Source: Montifringilla adamsi (Eukaryota > Chordata > Aves > Passeriformes > Passeridae). Taken from it: a DNA stretch of 64,000 bases. The notes under the pieces were generated by a model, which made no database searches, had not been told where the DNA came from, and saw nothing but the letters and a program-made list of their open reading frames with translations. Positions 23,101 to 37,600 of this stretch are shown piece by piece (position 1 is the first letter of the stretch; each line of letters opens with the position of its first letter). Where the stretch lies: positions 3,113,679-3,177,678 of the forward strand of contig JAGGNK010010337.1 of assembly GCA_017590115.1 (NCBI GenBank), written 5' to 3'. The position numbers were made by a program, and so were the translations under genes.

Positions 23101-26100
23101 TACAATGGAAAAACTGGAGCATCCGTAGAAAACTGGGCCATGGTACGTGTGAGGTGCTAATATTTATCCTAATTTGGCAGCTTTGTCTCAGGTTCAGAGG
23201 AGCTCACCCCTATGCACTGAGGTGTGTGAGCAAAAGAGCGTTAAAAGAATTTTATCTTCATTTGAAAGTGCTTCCTGGGAACAGGAAGCAATTCAGCAAA
23301 TCAATGTGTTTGTTTTTCACATCCACAAGCCAAAATTTAAATCTCACTTAAGCCTAAAGGGAAACAAGTTGGGCGATTTCAGCGTAATCCCTTCAGAAAT
23401 GTATTCTCTTCACAGGAGCACTGCTCAGCACAGTAGCAGCTCTGTGCAGGAGAAGCCTCACACTGAAACATTAGAACTGCTACAGTTTAGGTTAAGAGGG
23501 AGAGTCTTTGTTGGCAGCCTTTATAACAATATCCTATATAAATTCATAAATAATCTTAGCATATTGGCATCCTGGAAAGGAAATATGGAAACTTGCCTCG
23601 GAGCTGCCTGCATTAATCTTCATTCTATCCTGTACTGGCATCTTTCCCAGTTTCCTATGCCCAAAGTTCACAATGTCTGTTTTCAAAGGAACACACTGAC
23701 CCTTATAGAGAAGAGCCCAGAAAGATTTGCTACTAGTTTTAATTTTTATATCCTCTTTTCCTAAAGCAAGTAGGTTCTGAAGTGCAGCTTCTAATGAGCC
23801 AACAGAAAACAGCCTTAATGCGAAAAAATTTGGCATGCAAATCTGATGACTAAGGAATGTGGTTTGATCACACCACCCGGCCTTACAGGGAGAGAATAAA
23901 GCAGCAGTATTCCATGGAGCTACAGCTCATGGTCCAGTCTCACTGACATGGACCAGCACTGGCCAAGAGCTCTTTACCATGGGCTCTGAGCAGCTATGCA
24001 GGAGCTGGGCCCAGTGAAAATCTCAACAATGTTTTCAGTCTGCAAACTCCTTGCCATGGCCAGCAGTGATTTTGCCTTTGTGAAGCAAATTTTAGACTCC
24101 ACGAACCCCCTCTGGGTGAGGGAGGGAGAGGTGAGATCAGAGCCAAGCAGCTGATTGATAACTGCAGTGCAGACACACTCATGAAGAAGTTCCTGGAAAA
24201 ATAAAGTACTGCACGCTGTGAGACATGGAGGTTCAAGGATTTCTGTGCAACAGAAGCACTTCACTCTTCCAGGAAACTGCCGCAGCAAAACACTTCTAGT
24301 GGATATGCAGATCAGCTGGCAAAACAGGGCTCATGTAGCCATCAGAAAAACACCCTCCCTCTTGGTGAGACAGGCTGACAAGACAACAGCCATGGTACCT
24401 GTTTCACATGTGGGTCTCTACCATGACTTTAGGAGTCTGGAGTTCACCCCTCTTCTCAGCAGAACATGAGCACACCATCAAATTTCATTGCAAATCTCTG
24501 ATTTGTCTGCTTCTCTGAGAAGTCAAGAGTCCTGGCACCTGGGTTTGGGAGGAGACTGTCCTGGTGTAGCTGTCCCAATGCTGCAAAGGCCCCAGCTGCC
24601 GCTCTGCTGAAGTGGAGACCCATGCAGCGCTGAGTGTCCCACCTGCATCGCCTTGAAACCCCTGGCAAAAGGAACAGGGCTTGCTGAGGGCTCCTGGGGA
24701 GAAGATGTACTTGTCATGTTCTCAAACCGAAGAGACTGTCACCAACTCAAGGGGACATGCAACACAAAGCCTGGTTTTGGGGCATGTATATAAATCTATG
24801 GGAACACCTGACATGGGCAACCGTGTCTATCATTATGCCTACCTCTGACTACCCCAAAATGTCTTTCCAAGATCTTACTTTTTCCTTAATGGTGATGGTG
24901 ATAATTCATTCTGGGTTACAATGAATACATAGTTTCCATACTAATCAGCTCCAAGGTCAGCAAAGAATACTGCCTGCTGTTCTTGCTTATCTAAGCTAAT
25001 TTATTGAAATTAAGTTAGTTTACCTGCTGACCTCTACAAAATGCATTCAGGGTATTCCTCAACAATCCATGATATTAATCTCTGGGAAAATCAGCAGGAG
25101 GAGATAAGACTAATACCTTCTAAAACCTTTCTAAGCAAAGCTCCCCTGTAGCAAGGTTGTTACCCTATAGCTCCTGTCATATACAGCACATAGCGTGCTA
25201 ATGGAGATGCAACACTAGCAGAGATTCTAGGTCAAGTTTCACACACTTACAGCACAGCTACTGTGGATTTAGGCTGGGAAATTTGAAAGAAAAGTTTGTC
25301 CCTCACTGATACTATGAGGATGTGAGGACAGTGTGAGATGACTGCCTAAATTAAACACAATGCAATTTTTATGCACTGGAGATCACGAATACCTTTGTTT
25401 CCAACATTGTGAAGTTTTCCCTCTGATGCATGCTCATAATTCCCACTGATATCTATAATACAATCCAAGCTCCAATTCCTATTATCCTGGCACACAGCTC
25501 CCAGTGACAAATGACAAAGAGGATGAAGATAACAATAAAAGGGAAATTATTATGGCAGGTAAAACTTCCCACAAGAGTAAATCTTGAAATATGTATGTTA
25601 GATGAATGGACAGAGAAACCATTAGCCTGAGGTTGCCTTTATTACTCATCTAAAAAGATATCCAGGAAAAAGATATCTAGGAAAAAGGTATTTGCACTGC
25701 TTTGGCACGAGGCACAGCCTGCATTTGATCCCTGAACACACTAATTTTTATACAAACACCAGGGGCTAGTCTAGCCAAAGTTTCCCCCTCTGTGGCTGAC
25801 ACAATTTGCAATTTGGCTTTATCAGCTGTGCATAGGAAAGTAAAGACACCACACCCAGGCTGCTCCTTGCACCTCTCCTGCTCCTTCTCCCACCCTGCCT
25901 GGAGCTGCTGCACAAAGGACAAGCAGCCAGGGCAGGCTCAGCATGGAGAACTCTTGTGTTGAAGGCATTTGTCAGCAAGGCCCAATGCCTGCCTCTGGTG
26001 TTATGAAATAAAGGAGTCACAGCCCAGCACACATCCCTGCATTTTGGGCATTGGTTAGAGATGAGACATACAACACAGTATTACCAACCTACATCTTCAG

Positions 26101-29100
26101 ACCTGGGTCAGTCCCCAGTAGCAGCTCAGAAATATCTTGATTTTTAAAAAGTCTTTGTTTTCTGATCCTTGGTGTTTTCCAGCCTTAGGTTCACACTCCT
26201 GAGACCCTAATCACCCTCAGGAGAACTGTAGGCATTTCATTTTCAGACAAAATCTGGCAGCCTGGCCTAATCCCATGACTTAAGGCTGCTAAAAGAAAAA
26301 GGGGGTGGGGGGCAAGGAGAAGAGTATTAAATACATAATAAAGCATGAAAGCTACCAATATCCAATTCAGAATTGAATTCTGCAAAGGTAGCAGACAAAA
26401 TTACTCCATTCCTAAGAACTGTTCTAACACAGCAAAAAGCAAAGCTTAATAAAACCCCTTAGGTTTGCATTTTACTTGCAAACTTTTTGGCAGGGTGAAA
26501 GGCCAGGCAGAGACCTTTACTTCACCTGTGTCTTGACCTTTTTTTGGAACATCTTTGTTACTGAAGGACTGAAATTTTGCAGTGTATGGGAATGGGAAGC
26601 AAGGGCAAAGGGAAGCACATGCAGACAGAAGCTCATGAAAGAGATGCCAAACAAAAGCAGAATAGCTCCAGGATTTATTTCACTTTACTCTCATCCCAGC
26701 CATGAAACAAACCAGAGGAAGGATATCTTATGACTGAACACTGGCCTGGAACATCTGAGTTCAGTTCCCAAATATTTCATAAAGTTTCAGACTCAGTTGT
26801 CATCTTACAAATATACAAAGGAAAATAATGTTTCCTTTCTTGCACTTTTGTTCTGTCCTTTTTCTTCATATTGTGAATCTGCCTCTTAATTGATATGAGC
26901 CACTTAGCAAAAGGAAGCTCTGATTTCAGCAGGGGCCTGTAGCTGCTGTAACAGCAAATCATAATCTGAACCAAATCCCATCTCAAACCTTTGCAAAAAG
27001 TTCAGCTCTGGATCTGCCTTTAGGAGCAGGAACATTCTGCTGTAAACAGCCTCTGAGACAGTTGTGAGCAGATACCCCACAGTTCCTATTCTAGCAACCT
27101 TTAGCTTTTTGACTAAAATACTTGAAGAGTCTAAAAATACAGTGTGACATAAATCATGCTGCCTAAAATTCTACTTTCCCTCCCCTCAAATTTAATGCCT
27201 TTTATTCTGAAATGGAAAAATGGCAAAAGCAACAATGAAAGGGTGATTATTAATCTTTGATCCTGAGTCACTTTCTCTTACAGAGCCCTATTCTTCACCT
27301 CAGGAAGTGTGATACAGGAGCACTCCCACAGCCTGATTAAAGGTCCAGGTATGGGGTCACACAATGCACAAAGAGAGCTGCAGAGTTTCAGAGAGCAACG
27401 TGTATTTAATGTGTGACTGAAGGCAAGCACGATAAAGGAGGCAATAATGAACATTCCTAATGATTGCCATAGCTGTGAAACTGCCACAGAACCGTTTGAG
27501 GTAATCGTGGTGAGAAATTGAGTTGTTTGTTAAGAAAGAAATGGTCAAATCTGTTTTCCAGAGTGCTAGCCTGGGTGATTATAAAACAGAACTTGCTGGG
27601 AATGCCAACTTGCTGGAAAATGGCAGTGTGCCCTTCTCAACTGCAAACAGCCAAAGGGACCTAGGTTTTACTGGCTCACCCGAAAGCTGAGGAATTAGAA
27701 TTGAAAACAAGCTGGGTGAGGTAGGTAACAACTGGGATTTCAGGTTTGTCAGCAAAGAGATGCCTCAGAGAAGGGTCAGAGGTTACACCTGGAGATTTAG
27801 AAGATAATGACAGAGTTCAGACAGGCATCAAACCCATCTGGTCCCTCCGAAAGCAAATTGTCATGAAGTCCAGCTCTGAAAAGAACAACTTGGCTTAAGA
27901 TGCAAAATTCATTACTTCCTAAGGAAGATGCTCACCCTAGCTCTCCCTTCTTAAATGAAGAATTAGAAGAAATAAAAATTTAAAAAAATATATATCAAAG
28001 TCTGATTTTTTAAAAAGTGCTCAAACAAGCCACCTGTTGCAGGAGCCCCACACAATCCCAGGTGACTGAAACAACAACCCACCTGCAAGCTCTTACTCCT
28101 ACTCCCTGCAAGGATTACTTTTACGGCAACAACTTCCCTACGAGGGAATTGCAGCTCTCTGAAAAGCACTGAAATTGCAGATGACAACAAAATTGCGTCT
28201 CTCGGAGAGCAGGCAGCGCGGGGAGAGCAGCAGACTCGCAGCCAGCCCACTTTGGGAATGGCATCCCAGCCCCGCCGCCCCGCATTGGGCAGGAGCCTCT
28301 CTTTTCACCAACACAAAGGAGGACGTGTGAGCATGAAATCCACTTTGAGCACTGCTCACAGAGTTGGGTCTAAAGACTGCTTTGGCCAGGCCACCATGAG
28401 AAGCTGCATTTTGATGCTCACACTGCCAGAAAACACCTTTTTTCTCCCTCCCTCCTCTACCATTCATTGGATTATTAAGTTCTAAGTCACTTTAGGAATC
28501 CAGTTTAAGAATTTCATTCTCAGTATGTAGAATTTACAGAGTTTCCAAAAGGGAAAAAGCGATAAAGATTACAGGAAATCAGGAGATTTACTGTTAATCT
28601 ACTAGTCCCTCGAGATTTCTGCATTTTTGGCCAGACCAAAAAAAGCAACTTTCTTTTCTGAAGTCATAATTTACACTTAAGCATAACACTGCCATATTTC
28701 CACATTGGTAATCTGGCAAAAACTGGCAAAACACAAACAAACACACACAATATTTCATATACATTTTACTAGCTCTAACAGCAATTCAGGCTGTTTCAAG
28801 AACTCTGCTCAGTTTGTCAACTGATGAGCAACCTTATAACTAATCTAAACACAAAGGCTTAATGTAAACACAAAAGCTTGCTCACCTACTCTGTCCAGAG
28901 AGTGGGGTTTTGTATCTCTCAAAGAAATTTTGATTAGACAGAACATAGAGAAAGAGTTTCCAACCATTTAGTAACAGCAACTATTAAATAGCATACACTT
29001 TTCATTCAGACCTGGATTTAGTGAAAGGTATTCTGGAACGTCCTAAAATATGTAAATACACTGGCTATCAGATAGAATGTGGGCTGTTGTGCTGACAACT

Positions 29101-30955
29101 GTATACGAGCAGGAGAAAAAAAGATTTTGTGACCTTGTTTCTGCATGTACCTGTGAAAAAAAAAACCTAACAACAAAAACCAAACAAATCCCAAACACCC
29201 TGTATTTGTGAGGGCTCATGAAAAGCTATATATCTATAAAGCTCTGGCAGTCCTTTGTCTCATCTTGCTGCATATTAGGGATATATTTCACATTCAAATT
29301 TGACTTACAGCAGTAAGCAGCCAGTACAGTTCATGCCCTGTGTGACTCACAGATTGTAGTCAAATACACTGTTTCACAAAAGGGGTGTCAAGGACACTCA
29401 TCAGCATTCTAGAAAAAAAACAGAAGCATCTCTGACAATTCAGGCACTAAAATCCCCATGCATTTTCTATCATCATTACTTAAAGAACTGAAGACACTAA
29501 TGGTTACCAAAGATGAAGAACAGATATTTCACCATGGTGGCTCTGCATTATGTTATTCTTAACCTTTTCTATTTTTTAGTTTCTAAAAAAGCTGCTGCAT
29601 CCTTCTACTGTACTGGAAAATTCAGTGGCATGAATGGCTCTAAATTTAGGATGCAGGACACTGCAGCTGTGATAGCATTTCGGAAGTGGAAGGCATAGTG
29701 GGTACATGACATATTTAGATAAGAGAACTATTTTTAGTCAAAATGAAGCTCAGTTTTGGCTACTTTAGCAAGTGCACTAATTTGGCTAATCAGTTCAGAT
29801 AGACTTTATCCCAGCTCCCATTCTCACCTACAAGGTACTGCACACTGTGACCCCTTCCCCCTATTTGTCTTTTAAAAAATTATGGGTAAAGCAGGAGAAA
29901 AGAAATCATAAACTTGCCACATGCATTTCTGCTACCCCTTCCTAAGCATCCAGTAGCAGATACTTGGAGAAAGGCCAGCGACCTGTCTAGACCACAATAC
30001 TCTGATGTAGTACAGCTATGCTCTCCTCTCACCCAACTGCTTTTGCTGGTCTCCAAATGGAACAAATTATCTGCTGATCCATTTCTGCTAAGTTCAGCAT
30101 TTTATTGCACCAAAAGAGAGTGCAGTCTGCTATCACTCTTCCACTTACTTCAAGCTTAAAATATTGCTCCATGACTGGATCATTTTCCACCTCTTATTTT
30201 TTTTTTAAACCCCCTAGCAACTTCTCTCCATTTACATCCTTTTCTCCTTTAAACACATCTTGTCTTCAGAGTAATCCATCCTGCTTTCTTAAGCCTGAGC
30301 CTGGCTTCTGTAGGATCTCAATTTGACACATACTTGCCATGTCATTTTTAGATAGCAAGTTCTCCATCCCATGGAAACAGATCATTGACAGCCACACAGT
30401 GAAGTGGCAGTTTTAAAATCAGAGTCCAGGCTTTCAAGTTAGGAGATAACAGGCACATATTTAAAAAAAAAAAATTAGTATTGGCTTTTATTGACACAAA
30501 AAAAAAAATTTAATACATTTCAGTGAAAATCAGTAATTTGAGCAAGACTGAAAACAGTTATAATTTGTAATATTGAGACAGATTTTCATCAACAAGCTGT
30601 GCACAAATTAAGTTTAATTATTTCCAGACTAATCCATACTAACTTCTTAACAAAAAAGTTTAATTTTTTTTCTTTTTTTGAGGAGAAATTGGCAGTCATA
30701 TGCTTCAAGTACTGCTGCAGCTCTTGTCTCCAACCAGGAAAGTATAGGTGGCAGTGAATCTATTAATTATTTCATATAACTGGGATTTTGGCATCTGCAA
30801 CAGAGCAGTAGATTTGTGCTTCTCCAGAAGCACAGAGCTCAGCAGACTGGCTTATGTGTTTAAAAATGAAGTTGGGTGCTAAAGAGCCTTACCCGGCATT
30901 CAATATCCACAGAGAATTTCCAGTCTGTGGCTCCACAGAGCTTGGAGTCAGCTCT
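17166..30955. other. Intergenic DNA, no gene recognised
   Basis: Nearly 14 kb with no recognisable exon, RNA gene or complete mobile element. The longest open frame (23174-23764, plus, 196 codons) has no recognisable domain and no supporting splice or promoter context, and I treat it as chance. Composition is AT-rich with scattered A runs. Low-copy conserved elements could be present but cannot be judged without an alignment. Confidence 0.65.
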
Positions 30956-31280
30956 GGAAATCACAGAATGGCCTGGGTTGGAAGGGACCTTAAAGATTAT
31001 CCCCTTCAAACCCCCTGCCATGGGCAGGGACACCTTCCACCATCCCAGGCTGCTCAGAGCCCCATCCAACCTGGCCTTGAGCACTGCCAGGGATGGGACA
31101 TCCACAGCTTCTCTGGGCAACCTGCACCAGTGCCTCACCACCCTCACAGTAAATAATTTTTTCTTAATATCTAATCTAAACCTACTCTCTTTCAGTTTGA
31201 AGCCATTCCCCACTGTCCTGTCACCAGATGCCCTTGTAAATAACCCTCTCCATGTTTCCTGTAGGCCACCTATCCAAATA
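30956..31280 (-). mobile_element. CR1 LINE 3' fragment
   Basis: A well-preserved reverse-complement CR1 end: 'tcacagaatggcctgggttg', 'gaagggaccttaaagattat', 'atgggcagggacaccttcca', 'ggccttgagcactgccaggg', 'gatgggacatccacagcttc', then the upstream part 'ccctctccatgtttcctgta'. About 320 bp. It looks less decayed than the copies at 16983 and 50868, so it is probably younger. Confidence 0.92.
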
Positions 31281-34200
31281 CACACACATGACCAGATTAC
31301 TCTCTCAGAGAGACCAAGTAAACAGCACTGTTTTCAATGGAGTCACACTGGAAGGGGAAAAAAAAGGAAAAAACATATTTAGATTATCAGCAGTATGATG
31401 AAATTTTCAACTCCTTGAAATTTTCCAGAGCCCACAGTCATATCAATGATGCCTTTAAGAAACTCAAATCTCAATACCAGAAATTAGGCCCCATTCATTA
31501 TTTTTATCCCTTAATCCTGCTGAGCTCCCAGAAGATTTGTTGTGCTGCATTTGAATTTCTCTCGCAGTATTTCAGCGTGCAGTATTTTGATGGAAGAGTT
31601 CCACTACCCGAGGCAGCTCTGCCAGCTTATCACACCAACACTGCTCTCTTGTGGCAGACATTTCAAGGGAATGCTCTACACACAACTGAGCCAATACAAT
31701 CCAGTGGAATAAGGGTGTTTACAAAGTACCCACAAAAAAAAAATGTATGGCCACATTTTAGATAGATAAAACAGACAAAAAGCAACAGCAGATCATTAAG
31801 TTTGTCTCACTGGATATGAAATATTCAGGTGTTCATTCTCATGTCTCTGCCATTGCCAGGACTTTGCACAGAGAGCACTGCTTTTGTAATTCTATTTCTG
31901 AACTTTTTTACCGAGGTACCTTTATCAGACTAACCTAACAACCATTCTGTGCAGTTTTAAATGTCTTTCAGAAATTCAAATCCACTCCTCAAAACGAAAC
32001 ACCACTGTTTCTCTCTATCAACTCTCACAGTTACCTAACAATTTGAATTCACCATTTATAAAAAAATTACTGTTTCCCAGGCATGTTCATATTAGCAGGC
32101 TATGCAGATAAACTGCTAAATGCATTCATTTTCTTGAATTGAAGAGTACAATGAAGGTACAAATTCAATGATCAGGAGACCAAGTGACTACAAAGTTGCC
32201 TAGAAATGGGAAAGGGAAACCAAAACTGCAGTTCAATTTGATAACTAAAGTGCCTAAATCATCCAGAGTTCTAATGGATTTTTTTCATCTTCATGGCTCT
32301 GAGAATATCTATCACTGATGCCCTACTGGAACAATTCTCCCCTGGATAAGCATCAGCCATCAAATTTGCTACTTTTTTATTATTTGCAGATTAAAAATGA
32401 AAAAAACCAAGTCGGTTTTCTTCACAATGGTAGGAAAGACTAATTTGAGTGTAGCATGGACACCAGCCATCAAAAAGGCAAATATCCCCTGGGCAGGCAC
32501 GCAAAAGCACACAGAGCACACAAGTCTGACACTCACAGTAATACAGGTGCAACCACAAGACATTAATTTAAAACAGACACACAGTGTTAGTGACACTTTG
32601 CCACAACAGGCTCGTGGCATTACAATGAATCCTTAATAAAGGGTCACACTGACATCAGCAGAATTCAGACAATCCACAACATGGATTTAGACAATCCACA
32701 ACATGGAAAAACCCTCAGCTACATGTATGTACCCCAGTGTGATAACTCATTGGTTTGCTTTTTAATGCAATGCAACACGTTCAGGTACTGACCAGACTGA
32801 GTAGGTGGGATCACTGCTGGAAGCAGGTGGTGGATTTTTACCAAGTCCTTCTTGGTAAAAGCTTGTCCTTCTTCTTCTCTGCTTTTTCCTCCCTTAATGC
32901 ACCATTTGACCTGCAGAACTCAAAGCTGCTTTACATTTGTTAGCAGAAAGCAGAGGCCTCTACGTGCAAATCTCTCACTCTGGCCGACAGCTCAGACCAG
33001 CCTCAGCCTGAGGGACTGCTCTTGCAGCTCCCACGCCCTTTACCATTGGACCGTGCCCCATCCATGGGAAGGATTTGGATATGCTGCACCTTTTGCAAGC
33101 AAGTTAATTGAGCAGCTTCCCCTGGCAGTCCCTAGGAATCAAAGCTTTCTGTCTACTCAGCTTTTCCAGAAAGGTCATGACAGCGATGCCAACACTTGTG
33201 CATCCCTCCCATCGCTTCTGCTCTCTGGATAAACACTGGACAAACAGCCCTGCCAAGGCCAAGAACTGCAGCTGGAGCAGCCAGCCCTCATGGCTCCTGA
33301 GGGGGAGAGCCAGGGAAGCCACTGGCCCAACACACCTGCAACAAGCCCAAAGGAAAGGCCAGCAGCACCACTGTTGCTCTGAAACTCCAGGAGGATGACC
33401 CAGAGCTGAAGGACAACACAGCTTTCTGTGGTGGAAGCCCTGCCCTGTTCCAGCACACACAGCTTTTTTTTGCCACAGAAAGATGCAAATCCTTAAAAAG
33501 GGTCCCAGGCTAAGGCTGATTTTGCTTTGTCAGTGACAACCCACCGTGTGACAGAACACAGGCGTCCGGTGTTCCACTCAATTGTCATGTTTTGATTGCA
33601 TCTGTCACACGCTGGTAGATCTTCAGGTTGAGGGAGATGATGAGCTTTTCGTTTTCCTTTCTCCCAGCTTCGCACTGTGTGCCTCTGCAGGAATGAACTT
33701 GTCAACCCAGATGCAAAATGAATGAATGGCTTTTAATCACTTTGATAATGTTAACGTTATTGCTTTGACAGAAAAGCAGCAGATACAGTTTGCTGATTCA
33801 GCCACTTGTATAACGATCTAATGGGCTTTTCTGGCTAATGCCATGCTCTAAAAATATACACTGGACTAATAGATGAGCCTCTGCTATACTGAAAAACAGG
33901 CTCATTAAGACAATTCCTCTGAAAAGTGGCATTTTTATGACAAGATACTGAAGCATTTAATTACCCTCTATCCTGACAGAGCTGAAAGAAATTAATTAAA
34001 GAGAAAAAAACCCTTTGCAGCAATGTAGCAGATCTTGAGGTAGGAAAAGATGCCAACAGTCAGTAGTGTAAAAGGAAATCTGAGAAGTGTGAGGCTGTTT
34101 CCCCAAAGGAAACAGTCTGTTGATAGCCACAGATTGCCCTTCATTTACACCGAGCAGAAGGCCAGGTTCTGAGAGAGGAGTTGTCATTACAGCACAATTA

Positions 34201-34509
34201 ATTTTCCCTGCTCTAGTCTGTGCCAGGAGAATATCGGCTGCTGCTGAAGGATGGGGAGCCGGAGGTTTGGGAAGGCAGGAGAGACTTCGGTGATATTTGA
34301 GGTAAGGCACTTGTTTTCACTGTAGAGTTAGCCTGGATTATCCATCCTTAAGCTCATTCCCTGCTCTCCAAGGGTACGTAAGGAGAGCCAGCAGCTCTGC
34401 TCAGACTGCAGCGAGCACAGGCGGCTGGCCCGGAGCGCTCAGCAGCGCTGGCACATGGCACTGCTGTGCCGGGCAGCAGCGCCGGCTGACACCGGGCACA
34501 GCCACAGAG
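31281..34509. other. Intergenic DNA, no gene recognised
   Basis: No exon is recognised. A small tandem duplication, two copies of 'gacaatccacaacatgga', lies at about 32667-32708. The frame at 31337-31765 (plus, 142 codons) has no recognisable homology. Confidence 0.65.
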
Positions 34510-34665
34510 AGCCAGCTGCCCTGGCACGGCCCTGGTGACAGCCCTGCAGCCAGCTGCCCTGGCACGGCCCTGGTGACAGCCCCACAGAGCCAGCCACCCT
34601 GACGTGGCCCTGGTGACAGCACTGCAGCCAGCAGCCCTGGCACGGCCCTGGTGACAGCCCCAGAG
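34510..34665 (+). repeat. 38-bp minisatellite, about four copies
   Basis: Units starting 'agccagctgccctggcacgg' begin at 34510, 34548, 34588 and 34626, so the spacing is 38, 40 and 38 bp. Each carries 'ccctggtgacagc'. Copies 1 and 2 are near identical; copy 3 is most diverged ('ccaccctgacgtgg'). GC-rich within AT-rich surroundings. Peptides read across it (repeating Gly/Pro/Leu/Ala) are composition artefacts. Confidence 0.9.
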
Positions 34666-37600
34666 CACCCACACAGATGGCATTAGCTCAGCGCTGTTGC
34701 TGGCCCTGCCACCAGACACACAAACAAACCTTATGCAATCCCTGTCGCTTTTGAGGCAGAGCTGCTCCTGCCTTTGCTCCACTTGGTGACAGAGCTGTTC
34801 GTGCAGCAACGTGGGAAAACAGATCAGAGAAAAGACTGAATTTCTTTTTAAATATCAACCAGATAGCCCCCCACTTGCTTTATGATTTGGTTTTCTTCCT
34901 TTTCTAACTCTATTGTCTCTCAGTCCAGCTCAGCACCCTGCTGACACCCAGAGAAGAGCAGAGGGGTAGGAAGAGGGGCTTGAGGAGGAGACTGCTAAAT
35001 CCTGCTTAAGCAGGGCTGGAATCACATGAGAAATCCACAGCCTGGGTTATCCCCACTGTAGCCTCAAGGCACATTTCCTTACAAAGAGTTAACACTTAAT
35101 CAGGCTAAAGACTTTTTCATGTGAGTGCAGGCTAAGTCAGTGGCCTGGCTGGACTTCCCAGTGGTGAAGACAGGCCCACAGTGGCCATGAGTGGAGCAGA
35201 TGGAATTGTCCCTCCTGCAAAGTACAGCTTCACTGGGCACTGAGAAATCATCAACTGCTCAGAGCAGCAGCCTTTAGATCTTACCTTTACAGCAAGTTCC
35301 AGCCTCAATGGAACCATGGGCCTGAGTGCCACACACGGATGGGGCCGCCAGCCCCAGCCCTTTCTAGCAGCTTTCCTTCCATCTCTGCCACAGGCACACA
35401 TGGGTGGCACAGCAGGGAGAAGAGTCCCACAGAACAGGTGGAACTTCAGCTGCTCAGAGAGCCTGTGCCAGCTTGTCCAACAACAAAACAAGGTTGATTA
35501 TTTTAACCCTTTTCCTTTTGCTATTTCTCTGCTGGATCACAGTTGTGAGTCAGCAATGTGTGCCTGGTTCTGATCCCCTGAGACAAAGTCACTGATGTGA
35601 CCAGGAGAGCTCACATCCACCAGAGCCAGAGGTTCACTCTACCCAAAGCAGTGAAGTGCGTGCTACTCTTTGCATTTTATTCACACGTGTGCGTGCAAAA
35701 ACTGGGGTTTTTCCTTTGTTGGCACAAAAGCACAGCCACACACACCTGTTCATTTCAATTCTTTAGAGAATTGGCACTGTTTTAAATACCATGGTCCCAG
35801 CAAGCAAACAGATATCCAAGCCCTGATCAAAGGCTCCACTTGAGTCACAGCCTTAGAGGGCTGTGTAGGTATCGGTGTCAGCAGGAGATGCACGGGGCAA
35901 CAGGAGCCAGTGGTTCAGCCAAGGGCACACCTAGCCCTTGCCATCCCAGCAGGCACAGCTGACCTGCATGCCCTGCTCCGGGGGCACATCCACCAGAGAG
36001 GGGCTCACAAACAGCCAGTGAGGCGTGCGACACGCCTCTGTCCCTCTGCCCTGGGGACACCCGAAGAACAGGCAATTGGCTGCGCGGGTGAGCGTGCTGC
36101 TGGAAAGGTCGGGAAGCAATGAGCTAGATGGTCCATCCCCCTAGTGCTTCCTGGCCTTTGGCTGGCACTGGAAGCTGGCACGGAAGGGCCCTGCTCGCTC
36201 TCACCCTGCTGCACCTTCCTGCCTGGCTGGGAAAGGTGACCCTTCTGGCAGGAGAGAGGAGGCAGCAGCTCCCTCCTTGCCAGAGCCACTCCTCACTGGC
36301 ACAGTCAGCGCCTCTGTCCAAGATGTACAACGTTTTTATTACTGCAGTTAACAAAAAGAAGCAGCTGTTCAAATAACGTATAGTGGCAAGTGCTAATACT
36401 TTGAGGAAACATATCCAACTACAGAATGTTCAGCACATCCCTTCCCTCCATCACAGAGGATAAGAGAAGGACTGAAAACAGCTGAGTGGACATAAAGAGC
36501 TCACAAATGCCTTATTAATAAGTGTGTTGGATCTAATGATCTGTGAAACTGAAATGAGATTATTTGGATTATCTCATTAAACAAGAATAATAGCAATAGT
36601 AACTGGGTTGTAATTAAGAGTGGGCCAATCCAAGGACAAACTAAGTAATAAGGCCAAAAGACTCTTAATTAACACTCTGCTTGTTTGTGCCTGTACTTCT
36701 ACACCCAGAATTTATGAAGAAATGAAAAACAGTGGCTAACAAAACTGCCTGATTTTAATAATCAGAAAAGAAGCCACTGGCTACCCACACCTGTATGGAG
36801 CACTCGGTCTGAAAACTAAACAAGGACTAAATGGTGCTATTTGGGCAGAGCCAGCCCTGAGGAAACAAAAACATGTAGCCAAAATGTTAAACTGATTCCA
36901 AAGGCTCAGCAATTAGCAACCAGCTCCGGGCAAATCTGCAGGGCAGGAACAGAAGAGAAACAATCCATAATCTCAGCCTTTCTCAGGCTTTAACAACCAC
37001 CAGCCATTGCAGCCTCCCAACAAAAGCACAGCTTCTCCTCAAAGCTTGAGAGCGATTCCTGAAGGCTCCAGTGCATAATTTGAAGTGAAACAGCACATGA
37101 ATTTTACTTTTAAGGCGTTGTTTATATGTAAGTACCAAAAGCTCTTTGGCTCAGGGCAAAGAACAGGACACTCTGCAGGCTCATAGGGACGGATGGGGCA
37201 TGAGGGATTAAACATGACAGAATCAGCCTGAGTGGCATTAGGTCAAAAGGTCCCTGGTATTGAAGCCTGAAGTAATTACTGTTGTGCAAAACCCAGTGCT
37301 CCCCTTGCCTTCCCTAAGTACTCCTTACTTAACAGGAAAAGCACTATAAAATACAGTGCAGTACTAAAAGGCTTTCCCAGGGGACTGGATAAACAATTCT
37401 AAAAGGTGAAGACAAACTGCTCTGAGGCCTTGACTCACAGCACTGTCCTCTCCTGGCTTAATGCTCCAGGGTTACTGAGCCCAAACACACACCAGGGACT
37501 GCATTTACCAAAGGAACTGAAATTCAAAATGCCGGGACACAAAGCATTGATCTCCCTTTAAGACTTGGCTTCCACATACTGAATTATTAACATTAGCAAA

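Noticed and set aside
23174..23764. 196-codon plus-strand open frame, the longest in the intergenic region
   Set aside because: No recognisable domain, no promoter or splice context, and the composition of random AT-rich DNA. A chance frame is more likely than a gene.
30854..31765. Frames of 100-168 codons on both strands near 31 kb
   Set aside because: Mostly within or beside the CR1 3' fragment, which is the non-coding and terminal part of the LINE. The 31337-31765 frame has no recognisable similarity.
34354..34809. 151-codon minus-strand frame with repeating Cys/Gly/Leu-rich units
   Set aside because: The periodicity comes from the 38-bp minisatellite; no signal peptide or domain pattern supports a real repeat protein.
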